Origin: Acestrorhynchus altus
Taxonomy: Eukaryota; Chordata; Actinopteri; Characiformes; Acestrorhynchidae
DNA length: 64,000 bases
Assembly: GCA_034509495.1 (NCBI GenBank)
Contig: CM067503.1
Location: 20,591,692-20,655,691 of the forward strand
Reading direction: 5' to 3'
A program made the translations under genes and the position numbers. The notes under the pieces are model-generated. The model made no database searches, was not told where the DNA came from, and saw only the letters and a list, made by a program, of their open reading frames with translations. Shown here one piece after another: positions 48,034 through 62,321 of this stretch (position 1 is the stretch's first letter; each line of letters begins with the position of its first letter).

Positions 48034-51000
48034 GTTTAAACATAGCAATAACTGGAAAATGTAATAAAAGACCGGTTTATTTGGCTCATATTGAGTGCGT
48101 GAACGTTAGTTGCATTCACACATTTGTTTGCTGGAATTTCCCCAATAAAAATCACAGAGCTAGTCCACAAGTGCATTATTTATATTTAACAAGCTACACT
48201 GTCTGTTCATTACATATTTACAAAAATGGAGCTTTGAGAGTTGTGTGAAAACTGTGTACTTGTTTTTACAGTTTCACAGTCTTCATTGTGTTATTGTCTA
48301 CAAATTAGACCTTGGTGCCTATTTTTCCTTTGGATGGAACATTTGAGCAGTTCTGGGTGCAGCTCTCACTTGCTCTACATTAGACTGCATACAGTCAATA
48401 TCAGTGGTCTGCTGGATGGAGTACAGCATAATATTTCATTTTTTTCTTTAATGCACTAAAATATCTGGTTTGCAATCAGCAAAAATGTACTTAAAATGTG
48501 CACATTTAAATGATATATTTACTGTCACTTTATTTTATTGCATTTTTAACCCTGAAGAATTAATTGTTATATTTCTCTGTAGCATCTCAGTTTTGACATT
48601 TTATATTTTGTTTATATATCAGCGTCAGCAGATCAGCACATCCCTGTTTTAAAATACAGCACTTTAGTTGAAAGATTCACATAGTTAATGGACTAGCATT
48701 GGGTTTTACAGAAAAGGGTAATTCAAGCTGTCTTCATTTTCGAGTGTAGTTTTATTCTAGCATTGACATTAGCTATTAGCCTTTCTAATTCTGTTTGCCC
48801 ATGGTGGTTTGATCTGCTGGTTAAATATGATGTAGCAGTCTCAATGTTGTAATACTGTCTTTTGAAGGGTCTTTTGAAGGTGGTGGTATCGATTTCTTCC
48901 GATTACACTACTAACAAACTGTATGTTTGGTCTCAGTGGTTTAATCTGCTGGTGGAGATAATATTGCACTTCGTATACTTTTATAGATATGCTCAGTTAC
49001 TCGTAATTTGCTTCTTGGTGTTATTTTAGACAGTTCACCTCGGCCAGATACATCACTTATGTTGAGATCTTGTCTTTTATCTGTGCTCTGTTACTCTCAC
49101 ATCAGCCAACTTAGACAACAGGACGTAGACTGAGATGAGGATAGGAATTTGGAGTGATCTTCCATTTTGGCAGTTTTCTAATCAGTTCTTGCCAATGACA
49201 TCATCTTGCCCTTTCTAGTTCTGTGTATATTTGGTCTTGGTTGTTTATGTTCAACTCTTAAATGCCCACTTCCAGGATGGCATTTACTGGGAGTCTGGCC
49301 TCACATTGGACCTTGTTCCTTTCATTGCAGTCATTTCAACATCTCTTCACCAATAAACACCAAGTAAGGTATAATGAGTCATTTAGACCTGAGGGCAGTG
49401 AACCACACACCCTTCCTCTGTAATGACCAATCCCCTGACAGCCCACACAGTTGTGGCAAACCTGTCTGTTCAGTGTATATTAATGTAGGCCTGTTGAGAA
49501 CCCTCTAGTCAAGTAGAGGCAAAGTCAAAATGCCAAACTGAAAACACCCACACAATGTTGCATTAGTAGCAAAACAGCACAGCAGGCCGATAACTTAATG
49601 GAACACACATGAGATGTCAGTTCGCGGTGGAAACAGGGGTTTCTAATTCCATTCGGGTGGGAATGGATGTAAAGTTGGCTGACCCTAAAGTTTATCACCC
49701 CTTTGCAGGCTTGTTTTACATTTACAGAGCCAAATTTTCACCAGGTCAGTGTTTGTGTGTGCTCATGATGGGAGAATTTTAACCAGTGATTTTCAAACCG
49801 GTCCTCAGCCCCCCCCCCACCCCACTCCCAATCTTGCTCCCAACAAAAAAGTACAGAGGAGAATGCAGACCATCTGGGGGGACCTGTGTGAAGCATGGAT
49901 TTAAACCATTGGAGGTGGGGCTGTAAGTTGATATGGTATTAAAGAGATCAGATGAAGGTCAGACGTGACAGATCAACATTCAATACTGTTTTTCAGTCAT
50001 GGTCATACCAATGCAATTATATTAACATTCTAGCTCCGTTAACTTTAGAAGCCTAGACCACGTTCTTTTATTCGATAACAAATTAGAAAAGTATCTTTGA
50101 GATAATACATTTTCGTACACTGTGTAAATATGATCAGAATTTAGATATTTGTATGAATTTACTCACATATTTGTTATGTTTAATTATATATCAAGCTGAA
50201 AATGCAATAATTTGCGAGTGATTTGTCATGATTAGATTGATAAGGATATTTATCATAATTATATATATAATTATACCCTGACTTTCTTTTATTATTTTTG
50301 TTACGTATGCATTAGTATTATCCATTCTTGGGACTTTTATTCTTTAATTTGAACACTGTGTTAGCAAAGAAAGAGCCCCTCTCCTTTTCCTTTATAACCC
50401 AGTATCTAGGTCAGTGATGTCATTAGCCCCATCCCTTCTTGGAGATCAGTGAGGAGTCTGCATTCAGGTTATCCAGAGCAGTAAACATGCACTGGAAAGC
50501 TCCTTTGGTTTTTAAACTGGGATTTAGTTCACTTAATATTTCATCACACAATGATGAGGCTACCATGGTTAGGGTACATCTTGTACCATGTCTGTAGGTT
50601 ACTCTGATCCTATATACTAAAAAGATGTGAAGCCTAGAATATGGACTGTAACTGCCTACAAAATGTGGATCTTGGATTCTAGTTTATCTAACCAGTTCTG
50701 AAGGTCACATTTATGACACGAGCTCGTAGTTTGCACATTAGTTTGTGACTACTATGTTAACTTGTGTTTAGTTTCTTTGTCAGTCAGTGGAACTTAATGA
50801 AAACAGTTCATCAATTCAGTCTGTTGGTTGTTAAGCTGAAATGATGCTTCTTCACCACACTTGGTTTTGCATGATTTTATTTAAAATTCTTACAGTATAA
50901 AGTACGGTTGCAGCATTTCTAGTCTAAATTCTGTCTCATTAGGAAGTGTAGTGATGACGGTCTCTGTAATTGAATCATAGAGGCAACAGTACGTTCTAAC

Positions 51001-51350
51001 ATTGTCAAGGTGTCAACACCTCACTGTTAGATATGATTGTTTAGCTGTGATATGCTAGATAACTAACCTGTGATTCAGACATGATTGTCTGACTTCCTGC
51101 TTCCAAATCCTGCACTGGAAAACCCAGTAATACTCAAAACATTTGTTCTAACTGATTACCTAAACCAGTTTATGTTCATGTAATAGATTTTAAGCAATTG
51201 TTAATTAAAAATCGTTGTTTCAGTGACCTTTATTTTTTACTTAATGGTTACTTTTTCTGAACTTAAACGTAATCATTTACATTTGTATATTTTGAGGACA
51301 ACGTACTGCATCCATTGTAATATTACACTAATAATTTAAGTTCCACCAAA
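48034..51350. other. gene-free stretch
   Basis: No exon, RNA gene or clear mobile element was recognised. Short ORFs show no family resemblance. A C-run sits at about 49810-49819. Confidence 0.4.
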
Positions 51351-51466
51351 TGTGATGGTGGTGGTGTACAAGAAGGAGAGTGAGGACTGGCCATGTTCAC
51401 TGCAAAGGGTGCTCTTTTATTGGAACCAGACCTGTGAGTGCTTATGGCCCAACATACACACCCCAG

Positions 51467-51530
<64 letters not shown>

Positions 51531-51568
51531 CTAGTCCACAGTGAGTCCACCCATGCCCTCTCTCTCTT

Positions 51569-51639
<71 letters not shown>
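51467..51639. repeat. double (AC)n microsatellite with a (TC)n bridge
   Basis: AC at 51467-51529, TC-rich at 51558-51583, AC again at 51584-51639. Histidine/threonine and serine/leucine ORFs over it are artefacts. Confidence 0.95.
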
Positions 51640-51640
<1 letters not shown>

Positions 51641-54600
51641 CTGTGTTAATCAATTCTCTTCTGTTAGCATGCTGCCATGTTGCTGATTTGGATGTTTGTT
51701 CAGAAATCCCAGTATGTTAATTAGCCGACTTCAGCCAATAGGCAAGCAGGAGCGTGTTGTGTCAAACGCTCCATAAATATTAAATTAAAAACAATAACCC
51801 TACCCCAGAGCTTAGTCATTGTCTTGAAAGCTTTGAGGTCTTTGAGATTAAAACTTGCCACTTCATTGCGTGAACTTGAATGTTTTAAGCTGTTTGAACT
51901 GTTTGTTTACAAACATTCCGTTTTGCTTACAAATAGAATAATTTGAGTGAGTTCACCACACTGTCAGGGAACACAGCGTGTCTGTGCGGGCAGCATTTTC
52001 AGCCTGTAAATTGTTATAGACATTGCTATTTTCACATTTATTTTCAGGCACTGCTGATTTTTGTTTGTATTTGTATTTGTATTTATAAGTCTGCATTCAG
52101 TGATGAACATTGCGGTGATGACTGCTCAAACAGTTGTTGTGATGCTAACGTACAAGTTCAGCTTTTAACATCCAGTCATGAATAATTACACGCTTTTCAG
52201 CCCAGGACTTTATCACCTCCACAACCCAAAGTAATTAAACACGGACTAGATAATACCGAAATGGAACAGAAGAAATTGTTAGCTGTTCACGGACAAGAAC
52301 GGCTAATGGCATCGAACTGCACATGGATTCAAAATTGTTTACTTGGATAATGAGAGCCCAAATTGCAATCAAGAGTCTCTTATCTAATTTAGTCTTGCTC
52401 TGCTCTGTGGACACAGTTGGTTCTCTGCTTTAATGAGTCTGGAGGAAATCCACTGATTAGGGGCTTCATGTCTGACTGGCTGTGTTCACTGCAGGTTTAC
52501 AGCCTTCATTAGAAACTCTGCCAAAAGCTCTGCAGTCCTGAATTTGTTTAAAGTTTAAGGTAGTGAGCGAATGATCTCCAAACAGGACATTCTGAAGAAA
52601 TACTATCCCTAAACTGCAAAATATATTGTTTCTGCATCATCATAGCAAGGTGTGCATGCCCGGTAGTCACATCGCAGGGCATGCAATGTCATGTAAGGCA
52701 AAATAAACCATTTATGCTGCAGCTTGCTTGATGCAAAATTTACAAACCCATGCTGGGATAGTTTTCCATGACGTATCTACCAGAGGCAGATTATATCTGC
52801 CCGATATTTATTTAACTCAAATCCTCCATACACAGAGGCATTATTATCACGACATGTTAGATCATGATCTTTGGAGAAAATCTGGTGAAAAGTTCCATAT
52901 TTTTTGTTTCACAGCACAAATCACAGGACAACAAAAATATTGCGATGTGAATTTTGTCCAATATCGTGCAGCGCTACTTTATTCTGATGTCTTTTATTAG
53001 TAGTAATCGTTGTAATAACAATAATAGTTTGTGAAATGGGTTAGAAATAGCCATACCAGCTGACACCAGAACTGTTTCTCCACATTTAGAGGGAATTGGA
53101 GGTTGGAGGTCATATTTTAGTGTGTTTTTTTGCAGCATTAGGTTCCGAACAATTCAACATTTTTATCATTGCTATGCTGGTAAATGCGGCTAAAAATAAT
53201 GTAGACTGGTATTTGTGTACAGTCACACTAGAGCATGATTGGAGACTAAATACATTTCTCCTTTCCTGTGAAAATCATCACAAAGTGCTGGAATTAGAGC
53301 TTCTCGGCACTCTAGATTTTCATTTCTGATATTTAGCTCTTATTTTGCACCAGTTTACAAAAGAATATTTCTGTTATAATGTGTTGTAGTGTGATATCCA
53401 AAGGTTTGAACGCATTTTAGAGGGTCACTGTCTAAGCCTGTTGCAGTAATTACTTTGACTCTAGACTTGTACAATATATGGATATGACCTCAATAACCTC
53501 TTACCCATTGTGTTTACTTAGCAAAGAGATACTATTAACACGAATAAGCTGCTGTGTCAAGCAGTGGGTTTATTTTGTGTATTGTTTGTTTTATTTATTT
53601 AGGATATTTACATATTTCTAGATCCCCAATTTAAAGTTCATTGCTCTTTAGAATGATGTAATTACATTTTAATTAATTATATTATCATTGAATCTGTGAC
53701 ATAAAATGCTCATGAAATAATAATATTTTTTATCACTATTATTTTTGGAGTGATATATCTTCCAAAAATAAAAGATTATCATGATGGGCCTAACTCAGGC
53801 AGCTGTGGCCTGGTGGTTAGGGAACCAGCCTGGTGGGTTATTAATTGGATGTCATTCAATAGAGTCGGAAGCACTGAGCTTTAAAAAGTATATTTTTAAT
53901 ATTAATTGTTTTAATAGAACTGCTGAAAGGTGAATGGGCTCAACTGGCCTACTGCTAGAAACACAGAGCTAAGACCAACACAGCTTACAGTGTGGCTTTG
54001 TGGCTTTGTTACAGATCTGATTGTTTTTATTCATTGTCACCAGTGGCTAATTAATGAGTGTTTTTATCAGCTGAACTTCATTATGGGGGTTTCTGAGAGC
54101 CTCGTGTTGCTAATGAATGACTTTTTACCCTGTTATGGGAAGGTAATTGACCTTTAGTAAAGCTGCACCCTTTTTTACACAGTCTGATCTCAAAAACAGA
54201 AGCAGTCCTGCATGAACTGCACACTTGGGCAGTTATCCTTGTACAGCAAAAGAGAATTGACAGAAGTGGACAGAATGGCTGAAAGGTGACAGAAATTATA
54301 CTAGATACAGTGTGTGCATGTTGTTTCATTTTCCATTCATTTTAACAATCTTAAAAACAGTATGAGGAATTATTTTGGTCAAATTAATATGGCAGCACAA
54401 CAAGCTACACTTATTTCAATACTCTTGAAATAGAGTACTGAATTTAAGAGTGTAGCATTAATACTCTCCTGGTTGTCTGCTGAAGGCCTTTAATTTACCA
54501 TCTTGTAGAAGAACCCACTGTCTGTGATCAGAGTTAGGCATTTGGGTGCATCTTGTCTATATTTGTATTGTTTATACCTCAGTTGCTCTGTTTTGGACAT

Positions 54601-57600
54601 GGGCACTATTTTGCAGGCCATTCATTTGGAGACTTTGATTCTGAAATAAACTCTGTTCTCTTCTGTGCCAAACAGTTTCTGAAGTTTGTAATTAGAGCTC
54701 TGTAGATTCTAGACCATCTTGTTCCCCAATTTTCTTCCCAACTTTATCATTGTCTGTTCCCACTTAATAGCATAGATTGTTGAAGTGCTCAATGTTCCCA
54801 GTGCTGGGAGAATGAAGGCTGGCATGCATGTCCTCAGAGTCGCATGAAGAACCAGTGTGTCTTTGTAAAATGGCCACTAACACAATATCGTTTGGTGCCC
54901 AACACACTTGAAGGAGAACATGAACAATTCTGTAATGATGAATGAGTAGTGGAAGGTGGAGGGGCATACTCTCTTTGGTCCCACCCACCCAAAAAGACAT
55001 TGCCAATTAGGCTCTGTTGAGCTGCTGGCAATATGTGGCTCTAGGATGTTACTTGTGTTCTTCTGCTGATAGATTTGGGTGACCAGGGTCAAGACCTTAT
55101 TTAACACAAAATATGTGCAATGTAATGCCCTGGATATGTGAATTGTGGGTTGATGCTGAAATGTAAACTGTAGAAGTTGGGTCTAAAGCCATCTGGAATG
55201 TTACATTTGACACTGATTTCTATAAACAAAAATCATCAAACCTCAGATTAAAGTCAGTTAAATTTAAGCATCTGTCAATGTATTTTCAAAATCACGATCC
55301 TTATCAGTATTGGTGACAAAATATGATGATCGAATGTAATTGGCCTGAAGAGCTGAATAATCCCTTTCAGTTGAAGAATAACTGATGTTTTAGTGCCAAT
55401 TTTGCTTTGATTTAATTTAAGTGTTTTTCCAACCCACTCTGACTCAGCATGCTTGTCGCATAACCTCATTGCCTTCCAGTTACACACCTGCGGTCAAGTT
55501 CAGCCTAAGTTCATCTGGTTTACACTTGAGTTGATAAACTATGGCAGTTCCACAGAACAAAGTCATGCGTTGAAGTGACTGAAAAGATTTAAATGTGTTT
55601 GCAGGTATAAAGCTATATGTAGAGTCATCTATAACTCTATTATGTCTTGCCATTTGTGTCCTAATTGTTTTGATAGAATTTTTAGGAATATATAGGTGGA
55701 ATTGAGGTGCACATTTGAACCACATCAGTTCAATGCATCACTTGTCTGAGGGTACTAAGGCATGTGTGCCCTTACTTAGCTCAGTTAACCTTCCCAAAAT
55801 ATTTATGTTTGACAGGAATGCTTGGTGTAAATCCAGGAAAAATCTGATGCAGTACATTACAGAGTGTACTGTTACAAAAGGCAGTAGTGTTTCAAGGCTG
55901 TGCAAAGTCTATAAGCACTTTGCATCTGTTTTAATATGCACAAGATATCAACTCCTTTAAGGCACGCTGTTGTTTTCTGTGAAGAGTCCGTCATTTTGAG
56001 CATGTGTACCTTATTTGTACAACACATAAAAGGATCAATTATGGCATTTCTTATGTAAAAGGCAAGAAGATGTAATGTAATGTAATGTGATTTACTGTGA
56101 TTAATAGACTAATCATATGATGTCAGTATTTATCTCAATTGAACTTTTCCTCAGATGAACAAGATATATGAATTATTTTATTTGTTAAATGAATAAGAAT
56201 TGATCAAATAAGCCAAAGTCATAATGCACTGACTTTCAGTTAGCTCCTAGTTACTATGCCGTTTATGCAGACAAAACCATGTATCTCTATTCTTAGCATT
56301 TAAAAAATGTTAATATATAGTACAGTGCAGAAAAGGCCCTGCATGCCCCCTGAATGCCCCCCTGTTGGTCTGATTTAATGTTAATAAGTTTTGATTTTAC
56401 CATTCCAGGTGTCCAGGATAATAACCATAAATAATACTATACTCCTGTTGAAAGAACACAGTGAGGTACAATCATATTATTTGTATTTATTCTAGCTTTA
56501 GATTAATATTAGAATTCTAATATCAGAAGCCTTTTCATTCTGATGATCAGGTATGTGGGGTGATGTGTGTGCGCATGCATAGATATTTGAAAATGCCCTG
56601 CCTGAAGGTGTCCTTGATATGATCTCCATTTTACATGCGAAATGGAGCATTACACACTCTGGTAAAATGTTGTGACATTGACTTACATTGAAAGTCAATG
56701 CTATTTACTTTTTGTTTCAACAGAAAAATCTATCTATGATCTAAATTTGAGTTACTGTAGCTTCCCTGAAAAAATCTATCACGACATAATTTGTCATGAT
56801 AATTGTAATACATCAGTGGAAAGAAAGAGAGAGAGTGAATGAGTGTGTTTGCATGCATTTATAATTTTGAGGTTGACTTGTTGCATGTATTCATTTTTTC
56901 ATCATGGTGTTGATTAAAAAAATTACTTTTCCTTTGTTTTACTTGTTCACTGAGGTCAGCTTGTCTTATCGGAGTTGTGTGAGCCACTCTGTAAAGAGAT
57001 CAGGTTACATCCGTGTCATCATGCGGGGTCTGTGTCTTGTGTGTGTTAGGCCTGTATGGACACCTGTAATATAATAGGTTGTGAGTTTTCCCTCAGTGGC
57101 TTTTACCATGACATGTGTTCGCTCTTCATCACATTCTCTTGCTTTACCTGATGTTTCCCACCAGTTATTAGTGTTGGTGTTATTACTGGAAGAAATGATG
57201 TTCATTGTTCACATTAGGGATGGACGCAATTTCCCACCTTTTTTTTTTTTTTTTTGGAGCGCAGAAGACGTCAGAAGATGAACATAATGGATTTTTAAAA
57301 GCTGCCTGTGTGGACAGGAAGGCCACGGTGTTGCTTAGATTTCAGACTTGGTATAAAAAGCTTAGCAGATGTAGCAGGTGCACGTAAGGTTGGGTCAAAA
57401 AACGATAAAGTAACATTGCACTTTCATGAGATGATACTGTGCAATTAATGATTACAATTCACAAATCTTTTTATGTTTTTTTATGTTATTTTTTTATGTT
57501 CCATCAAAATAATAGTAGTTGTTCACGTATCTGTTTGGTTTTCCCCCAGAGACCACTTTGCCCCTATTGGGGCCTCTTTTAGTGTGCATATTGTCTGGGT

Positions 57601-57810
57601 TCATGCAGGGGGGGTTCATTTCCCTGGAAGCAGCGGACCCTGCTGTAACCTGTGAGTCACACACGGTGGCAAACAAAGAAGGAAGGCTGCCATTTTTTTC
57701 TTACCCGCTGACCTATTGAGGTTACTCACCTCAGGAACCACATCAGTGTGGTGATGTCAGCCTCTCAAGCAGCCCTGCATGTTAGAAGAGGCGTTTATAT
57801 TTATATATCT
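51640..57810. other. gene-free stretch with exonless, possibly conserved non-coding blocks
   Basis: No coding exon supported. Segments around 51690-51930, 52190-52560 and 54030-54180 are less repeat-like than their surroundings and contain homeodomain-type TAATTA/AATTAA cores. Their conservation cannot be judged from one sequence. Confidence 0.3.

Positions 57811-57813
<3 letters not shown>

Positions 57814-57849
<36 letters not shown>
57814..57849. repeat. (TA)n microsatellite
   Basis: 36 bases of alternating TA. Confidence 0.95.
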
Positions 57850-57851
<2 letters not shown>

Positions 57852-59074
57852 TTTTGGCCCGTATGTGTGACTGATCTCATAGAAGGAAGTGAGCGAATAC
57901 TTAAAGGGGTATTTTAGAAACTTTTTGCTGACCTTTAAACAACGAAAAAGCTCTTAATGGCCATGGAGAAAAATAGGCTTATTGCTGAAGAAGAAAGTGG
58001 GTCTAGCAACGACGAGCAACCATGGCTTGCTGCCAGCAACGCAGCATTTGGCATCAGATGGATTTTCATATATCCTCAAGTGGCTTTCTCGGCTCCCTTG
58101 ATTTCTGGAGACTGTGGCCAGAATGGTGTCGGCTAATCACGTGCGTAGGAGCCTGGTGTAACTGTCCAGTTGAACCTTTTGGGACATTATAAGGAGAATA
58201 CACACCCTTTTCCCTCTTTATCCCTCAGTCCTATAAATTAGTGTGATCTTTTTTTAATATCATATCAGGTCAAGTCTTGCATGAGTCAGTGGGAGTGGCT
58301 CATGGGGACTCCTCTTATGTTTTTAGAAATGCAGGGAAATACCCTACATTTAAGATGAAACGGCGCATAATCCACACAAGAGTTTGAAGGTATAGTCAAG
58401 CTGTCCATATCTCAATTTGAGTCAGGCTTTTTATATGTGACATTATTTCTCTAGTAACATTATTGGCATAAATGTGCAGCTTTAATATTTATTTTTAGCG
58501 ATAAAAGAATAAAGTCAAGAATAAAGTGTTGTATCTTAACAAATAATAATCATTTGAAGAAGAATTAAGTCTTTTTAAAAGTATTGTTATGTTAGCAGCA
58601 AGCCATTTCTTTAAAGCTTATTATACAAGAATTGGTATTTCTTGCACTCTGGGTTCCCTTACAGCTGGGAAATCAAATTTGCACTTTAAGCCAACTCTAC
58701 ATTCTACTGAACCATCACTGAAAGTGAAAGTATGTGAACCGTGAAAGCAGTGTAATACAGGATTGGGCCTAATTGGGCCTAGACCTAGACTTACACAATA
58801 TTGCATAATTACAGTGTATTAACAGCATGGGGAGTGCCTGGATTGGCAATGATAGAAATGCCGTTCTCCCTATTACAGGTCAGTGAAGTATTAACATGAT
58901 TTTGAAGCTGCTATTTCAAGGTAAAAATGCTGCGTAATGTTGCTTTAAGTTGAGATGATAAAGATTAGTTTTCCATTTCGAATAACTTGTTCTAATAATC
59001 CCGTTTTAGCCTTAGTCTGATTTGGGGGAGAAACTGTTGTGGACATTCTGGTAATATTGCTAATATACATTTCT

Positions 59075-59375
59075 TTGTCATCAGTATAAATGAAAAATGA
59101 TCAAGAATAACCTTCCTGAAAGGATATTAATGCAGTATATAACGATTAGAAAGGGGTCAAGTGCAGATCCCTGGGGCACTCCATGAATATCCGTAACTTG
59201 ACTACAATTAGCAGCCAGAGTTATTGTGATATCTGTGCTAATTATTGTTGGCTTCAAGTCCCTGTGTCTTGGCTCGCTGTTGTAATCAGGTTGGTCATGT
59301 GTATAACTCACGTGCTGGGCAGAACAACTGAACAGATGGGTCTTGGACTGGTTGCTTGGTGCCAGACACAGCAAG
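59075..59375 (-). mobile_element. fragment of a non-LTR retrotransposon reverse transcriptase
   Basis: On the minus strand the frame encodes HGVPQGSALDPFLIVIYCIN, matching the conserved RT motif GVPQGSVLGPLLFxIY of L2/CR1-type LINEs. The following catalytic YADD block was not found and the frame closes soon after, so this is a short dead fragment. Confidence 0.6.
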
Positions 59376-60000
59376 GGCAGAGGACTTGAGGGAGATGTGT
59401 GTCACTGTGTTTGGAAGACCACCTGTCTTTTGGAAGCACTTCTAAACATGCTGATGGCAAGCACAAGGTTATAGTGTGTGTGTGTTCCATGCTTTTGAGG
59501 CTCCATGTGGCCAGGAAATGACGTGGGCCCCAAATCTGCACGTAACATCTGATTTGCCCCAATTGTTCATCAATCGAGACACGTCTGGTGTCTCAAGTTC
59601 CTTAATTTTGCTGTAGAGACAAGTCCTTGAGACAGTAACATTGAAGCAACTGACCATGTAAGGCAGTGCCACTGGCTGACCAAGTGGAAACGTTAGATTT
59701 GACACTCCTCTCACTTCTTTTTTGTCTTTCATTTCTCTGACACTGAAAATGTAGATCAACAACAGGATGTCTTCCTAAAAGCGTCTGTCTCAAATGTCCC
59801 TCACAACAACCAGCAGGAAAGATGTGTTGCTAACATTAGGTGACAGGGCTAGTTACAAAATGTACCATTGCACCATTCTTTCTTCATTTAAGAAACTTTA
59901 CATCTCTGGTTCACTAACTATCTGTATCGGTCAGTGTGGCTGCGTTTTCTCATACTGATGGCAAATAGTTTGCCTTTTTCTGTGATATGTCATTGTGTTT

Positions 60001-60035
60001 CTATTCTATTCTATTCTATTCTATTCTATTCTATT
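60001..60035. repeat. (CTATT)7 pentanucleotide microsatellite
   Basis: Seven perfect copies of CTATT. Confidence 0.95.
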
Positions 60036-61552
60036 GCCATTTTTTTGTTTATAGTTTAAACACAATCTCTTGATTTTACACATAATCAAAGTATTCACTA
60101 TTAATGGTTGTGGTCACCTATTATGAACAAATGCCCCCCCCCCCTCCCCCTGAGGATGAGCCTGTGGATCACTAACAAGTGCTTCACAGACCCACTGGTG
60201 GTCCCTGGCCCACAGGTTGAGAAACCCTGCTTTAAGGGTCTCTGTTTTTGGCTTGATAAAAATGCTTGGCCTGATAAGAATGCTTAGACCCCAGACTGCA
60301 TTTCTAGCAGTGAAATGTGGCAGAACATAATAGAATAAATGATGTCTAAGGTTTGCAGCCGCTGAGCCAATTTTCAGACGTCAGTCAAGCTGTGCTCAGG
60401 CTCGTCGGCAGTTTGTGCCATGTCTGAATAGAAGACACACATTTGTGTTACTTTTCACATTTTGCCACAATCAAAGATCCTCTCCCAAGTGTGTGCAAGT
60501 TTAGGGATCTTATGACTAGTCTTTTGCCTCCAGCTGTGTTTGGTTGGTGCTGTCACTGGCTCTGCTTTGGTTGCTGTTAGGAGCGAGCGAGTGGCTTGGC
60601 CTGTTTTGTGGAAACTTACAGAAAACCGTTTGTGCCTCATTCGAGAGCTCCAGACATTTTTCTCTGCTGAGTGTTTCTGGAGAAATTCATGGACCATGCC
60701 AGCTTTAGAAACAAAAACAGACAAATAAGGCTCTAAACCAGCCTTTGAAAGACTTTTTGATGTAGAAAAAGACGTTTTTAGGAGAATTTGGTCCTTCCAC
60801 TGAGCAAACATCCAATAGTTTGATCTTTGTTGAATGATTTTATGTCACAAATAAATATTCAGCCCAAAGGTTAATTCAAGACATTCCTCCTCTGCTGTAG
60901 TCCTGTCATCTCAGTGCTGTGATTACTTATTGCTCCTTTAAAGCTGAAGAGGCAGGAGGTCGGTGATTTGGTTTTCCAACCATCCGTTATGTTTAAATAA
61001 ACAGATGTGCTCGCTAGATATATGCTTCTATTAACTCTAGCTGCCTTTGAAATCACGTCCAAGACAGTGCAGTGGCCCATCAGCCTGTAACTCCTCTGAG
61101 AAACTGATGTGGATCTCCAGACTCTTCCCCTTTATTCCTAGCCAGGTAATTTGACATAATCACTCCACCAACCAGTCTAAGTGGGCCAAACTCTAGTACT
61201 GTGGTCTGAGTGGGTGGGATTATCTATTTTGTTTTACCAAATGTTTCCACTTTTTACAGAGAAAAAACAAAGAATGTTTAGTAAGTAAAGGTTTATTATT
61301 ACATATTGGTATGTCCATTCAAGTTGCCTAAACAAAAAAATAGTCATATTTTTGGTAATAAATTCAGGCTCCTGCAGATGGCATTGCAAATACCTGAGGG
61401 GTGTGCAAAGGGATTCATAGTTTGAGAGAAGGTGATACAGTGCTGTAAATGTCTTGTTTGAAAGAAAATGGATCACAAATCTTAATGGAATCTGTCAAAA
61501 CTCTCACAATAATATTACCAGTAGTAATGAAAGTGACAAAATATCTAGTACA

Positions 61553-61650
61553 ATTACAGTCTGTAATTGTAGAGTTACAAGTGCTCCTATATGGTAAGTG
61601 GAGCTGATAAAACTGATAGTTCATGTAGAAACAAGATGATCATAGTCTGG
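61553..61650. repeat. interspersed repeat fragment shared with 2215-2470
   Basis: ACAGTCTGTAATT, TATATGGTAAGTGGAGCTGATAAAA and GTAGAAACAAGATGATCATA correspond in order to 2370-2460. Confidence 0.55.
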
Positions 61651-61816
61651 TCTAGATAGAGTCTTGGTCCCCTTATTGCACAATAAAATATCTAATTGGT
61701 TGGGGGTTTGTTTGCATTGCAAAGGCCAGTGGTGTGAAAATGATTGACATACATATTGTGTACACAAACAGCTCGAATAAAAGACAAGAATTCTAAACGC
61801 TCTGTCTTTTCTTCAG

Positions 61817-61971
61817 TGTCTCTGAGTGATGTGATGTTGTTGCAGTACGCACATGGATCTAGAGCCATCTCGTGTCACCTCCACATGCCTTTTAAGTGTC
61901 AGAATGAAGAGGGAACTCTCAGATCAGTGTGGCTCTCTCTGACAGACTCTCAGCCTGCTGCTAAACTCGGT
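61817..61971 (+). other. candidate coding exon of an unidentified gene
   Basis: After a strong acceptor (CTGTCTTTTCTTCAG) an open frame runs SLSDVMLLQYAHGSRAISCH, then MPFKCQNEEG and SVWLSLTDSQPAAKLG before a weak donor (G^GTGCAT). Residue composition is balanced and protein-like, unlike the repeat-derived ORFs nearby. A second acceptor (TTGTTGCAG) inside would shorten it. I do not recognise the family. MYD88, the mammalian neighbour of ACAA1, does not fit. Confidence 0.3.
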
Positions 61972-62321
61972 GCATGCCTCCTTTGCTGTTTCCACCTTTG
62001 GTGTTCTCTTCTCTTTCATCCCTCGTGTCAGGCCCTAATAACATCTCAAGGGCAAAGAGGGAGCTGCCGGACCCTTGGCGTCAACCCTTGGCAATTAGAC
62101 AGGATTAACGTAGGGCTGTATGACTTTGTGGTTCTCTGCATTCATGTAGGCTTTTGCACATTTAAATGGGCCCTTTAGATAGGGCTTTACATTTTAATGT
62201 GACAGGCCACCTTTTGCTCCCTTATTCAGTTTTGGATCCGGGGTTATTATTTTAATAGGACCATTATTAATCAGTTGTTAATCATAAGATTTAGTATTCA
62301 GTAACTACTATGAGACTAATG

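Noticed and set aside
51352..51686. Thr-His-rich ORFs
   Set aside because: Microsatellite translation.
47000..61800. Search for MYD88 or OXSR1 exons expected from mammalian synteny
   Set aside because: No death-domain, TIR or kinase motifs seen on either strand.
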